Shown here in pieces: positions 62,854 to 64,000 of a stretch of DNA of 64,000 bases. The notes below the pieces were generated by a model. It was not told the origin of the DNA. It was given only the letters and a program-made list of their open reading frames with translations, and ran no database searches. Position 1 is the first letter of the stretch; every line of letters begins with the position of its first letter. Position numbers and translations under genes: made by a program. The stretch spans positions 1 to 64,000 of IMG/VR virus record IMGVR_UViG_3300046804_003463; one strand, 5' to 3'. The stretch comes from a virus.

Positions 62854-63534
62854 TTAACCTTTCTCATATTTTGAACCAGCTTCAGTTGCAATCCAATACT
62901 GAATGTTCATTGATTTGTGTTTGAAATGTGCAATACCTTTTGAAGATATTGTAACTGCATAAGCACCAGAAAGCATCTTCAAGTTTTCGGTTTTGAAGAG
63001 CATTTTGTATTTGTTACCATTACTCTTTGAAACTTCCAAAGACTCGGTGTGTGCTGCATCATTCTGTGAATCAAATGCAGTCACAGAGATTTTACTTCCA
63101 TCAGATTCAACGGCAATGTGTGGTGAAGACAGAACATTGGCTGCACGTAGAATCCAATCAAAGTCTTCAGCACTCAAATCAAACTTGATTTCTGGATTGT
63201 CCAGTTCCAGATTTTTGTCTGGTGCTGCAACAATCATGCTAGTGGCACAAAAACGATATTTGATTTTGCTACGACCTTGCAAACCAGAGATGAGTACATT
63301 TGCCTCATCAAAGTCAATGACCGGCTCTTCTTTGTGAAGAGAAAGAACGGACAAAAAGTTGTTTAGATCATATACACCAAACTCTTTTGGAATCTCTTCA
63401 GAGACAACAGCCTCGGCAAGAATATTCTTGTGTGTAGAGATGGTACGAATTGTTTTACCTGGTTTGAAAACAATGCCTTGATTGATACTAGCAAAGTTTT
63501 TCAACACAGACAAAGTTTCATTTGAAAGTTTCAT
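62854..63534 (-). CDS. 45: DNA sliding clamp gp45
   Basis: 226-aa trimer-forming clamp: NFASINQGIVFKPGKTIRTI, YDLNNFLSVLSLHKEEPVID and DFDWILRAANVLSSPHIAVE define gp45. It tethers gp43 and, in T4, activates late transcription. Strongly conserved neighbours confirm. Confidence 0.95.
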   Translation of the reverse strand: MKLSNETLSVLKNFASINQGIVFKPGKTIRTISTHKNILAEAVVSEEIPKEFGVYDLNNFLSVLSLHKEEPVIDFDEANVLISGLQGRSKIKYRFCATSMIVAAPDKNLELDNPEIKFDLSAEDFDWILRAANVLSSPHIAVESDGSKISVTAFDSQNDAAHTESLEVSKSNGNKYKMLFKTENLKMLSGAYAVTISSKGIAHFKHKSMNIQYWIATEAGSKYEKG

Positions 63535-63537
63535 AAT

Positions 63538-63807
63538 TTATTTCCTCGTCAAATCATGGTTGTGTAAGGCCATTATAGCATAATGTACAACTTTCATCAA
63601 GTCATCACGATTGTAGCCGTTCTTTTTGCCGTATCGTTGTGCGTATTTGATGATGTTACCAATAAAGAATCCTTCACCATGCCCACAATCAATGATGAAT
63701 TCTGAAGTTTGGAATTTGTTTAGTGAGTAGTGTTGACCGTATGTCTTATCAACGTATTCTTTTATGTCTTTAAGAATACGGTCTTCACTGTACTTGTAAT
63801 CTATCAC
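63538..63807 (-). CDS. DUF3310-type protein, 89 aa
   Basis: HYSLNKFQTSEFIIDCGHGE and IIKYAQRYGKKNGYNRDDLM, KVVHYAIMALHNH match the DUF3310 family (T7 gp1.7-like nucleotide kinase relatives). Located upstream of gp45. Confidence 0.8.
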   Translation of the reverse strand: MIDYKYSEDRILKDIKEYVDKTYGQHYSLNKFQTSEFIIDCGHGEGFFIGNIIKYAQRYGKKNGYNRDDLMKVVHYAIMALHNHDLTRK

Positions 63808-63998
63808 AGTCTACCAGTATACTGAGCAACGGCGGGCATGTTGCCAGTAAATGCGTATGTACCAATATGCTGTGTCTTCATCCAAGGACATAACCAAACT
63901 TGTCCACCAATCTTGCGCCACATCTGACAGAACATGTAATCTTCTGATAGATAACGTTCAGAGCCTCCACCAACACAAGAATCGGCTGTGTCAATCAC
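63804..63998 (-). CDS. C-terminal part of a glycosyltransferase-like protein (runs off the window)
   Basis: The visible 64 residues include YLSEDYMFCQMWRKIGGQVW and LCPWMKTQHIGTYAFTG, like the C-terminus of phage GT-A glycosyltransferases (ED motif, IGTYAF). The true start is beyond position 64000. Stop at 63804 overlaps the next ATG (ATGA). Confidence 0.7.
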   Translation of the reverse strand: MIDTADSCVGGGSERYLSEDYMFCQMWRKIGGQVWLCPWMKTQHIGTYAFTGNMPAVAQYTGRL

Positions 63999-64000
63999 CG

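Noticed and set aside
1-64000. CRISPR array or insertion sequence
   Set aside because: No regularly spaced repeats with unique spacers and no transposase motifs were seen on either strand.

Overview
The window is a stretch of a T4-like (Straboviridae/Kyanoviridae-type) myovirus genome. Every gene I could support is on the minus strand, so transcription runs from high to low coordinates. The replication core is diagnostic: sliding clamp gp45, clamp loader gp44/gp62, RegA, B-family polymerase gp43, UvsX, helicase gp41, primase gp61, NrdA/NrdB and ThyX. The DNA is AT-rich. Several cargo genes point to a Gram-negative, phosphate-limited aquatic host, probably a proteobacterium: an OprP-type porin, PstS, a PlcP-type phospholipase, GmhA and a two-component spanin. 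The porin type hints at a betaproteobacterium, but the host is an inference.

Layout, left to right. (1) 1-840: seven tRNA genes (Tyr, Gln, Asn, Asp, Lys, Glu, Pro) with a promoter, a terminator and an unusual long hairpin between tRNA-Lys and tRNA-Asp. (2) 0.84-12.2 kb: about 50 tiny, tightly packed early genes, many of them one-helix membrane peptides, driven by a family of near-consensus sigma-70 promoters (TTGACA, 17 bp, TATAAT) that share one architecture. It holds an LMW tyrosine-phosphatase-like protein and a MazG-like protein. (3) 12.2-18 kb: tRNA-Arg, 2OG-Fe(II) oxygenase, a penicillin-binding-type peptidase, GmhA, a GIY-YIG-like protein and a secreted nuclease. (4) 18-22.3 kb: a phosphate-starvation cassette with a GT2 glycosyltransferase, PlcP, outer-membrane porin and PstS. 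(5) 22.3-28.9 kb: nucleotide metabolism and primase. (6) 28.9-31.8 kb: lysis (holin-like proteins, GH19 endolysin, i-spanin and o-spanin). (7) 31.8-41.1 kb: virion and probable internal-head proteins, including a HicA-like domain and a nucleotidyltransferase/P-loop kinase fusion. (8) 41.2-47.6 kb: a sugar/cyclitol module with a sugar-phosphate cyclase, SDR, APH-like kinase, NTP-transferase, glycosyltransferases and a methyltransferase. (9) 47.6-64 kb: an HesB/IscA-type Fe-S carrier, a ligase-like protein, a nuclease-like protein and the T4-type replisome.

How it fits together. The right side makes the replisome and recombination proteins and the centre supplies dNTPs. The phosphate cassette could bring phosphate through the outer membrane (porin), capture it in the periplasm (PstS) and free it from phospholipids (PlcP, with glycolipid replacement by the neighbouring GT2). 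The cyclitol-like module probably builds an activated unusual sugar for a virion or cell-surface glycan. Several proteins in the virion region and beside the replisome start with the same short MK-x-F-x-x-F/Y-L/I motif, which resembles T4 capsid-targeting peptides, so some enzymes may be packaged and injected. All functions come from reading the sequence; no database search was run.
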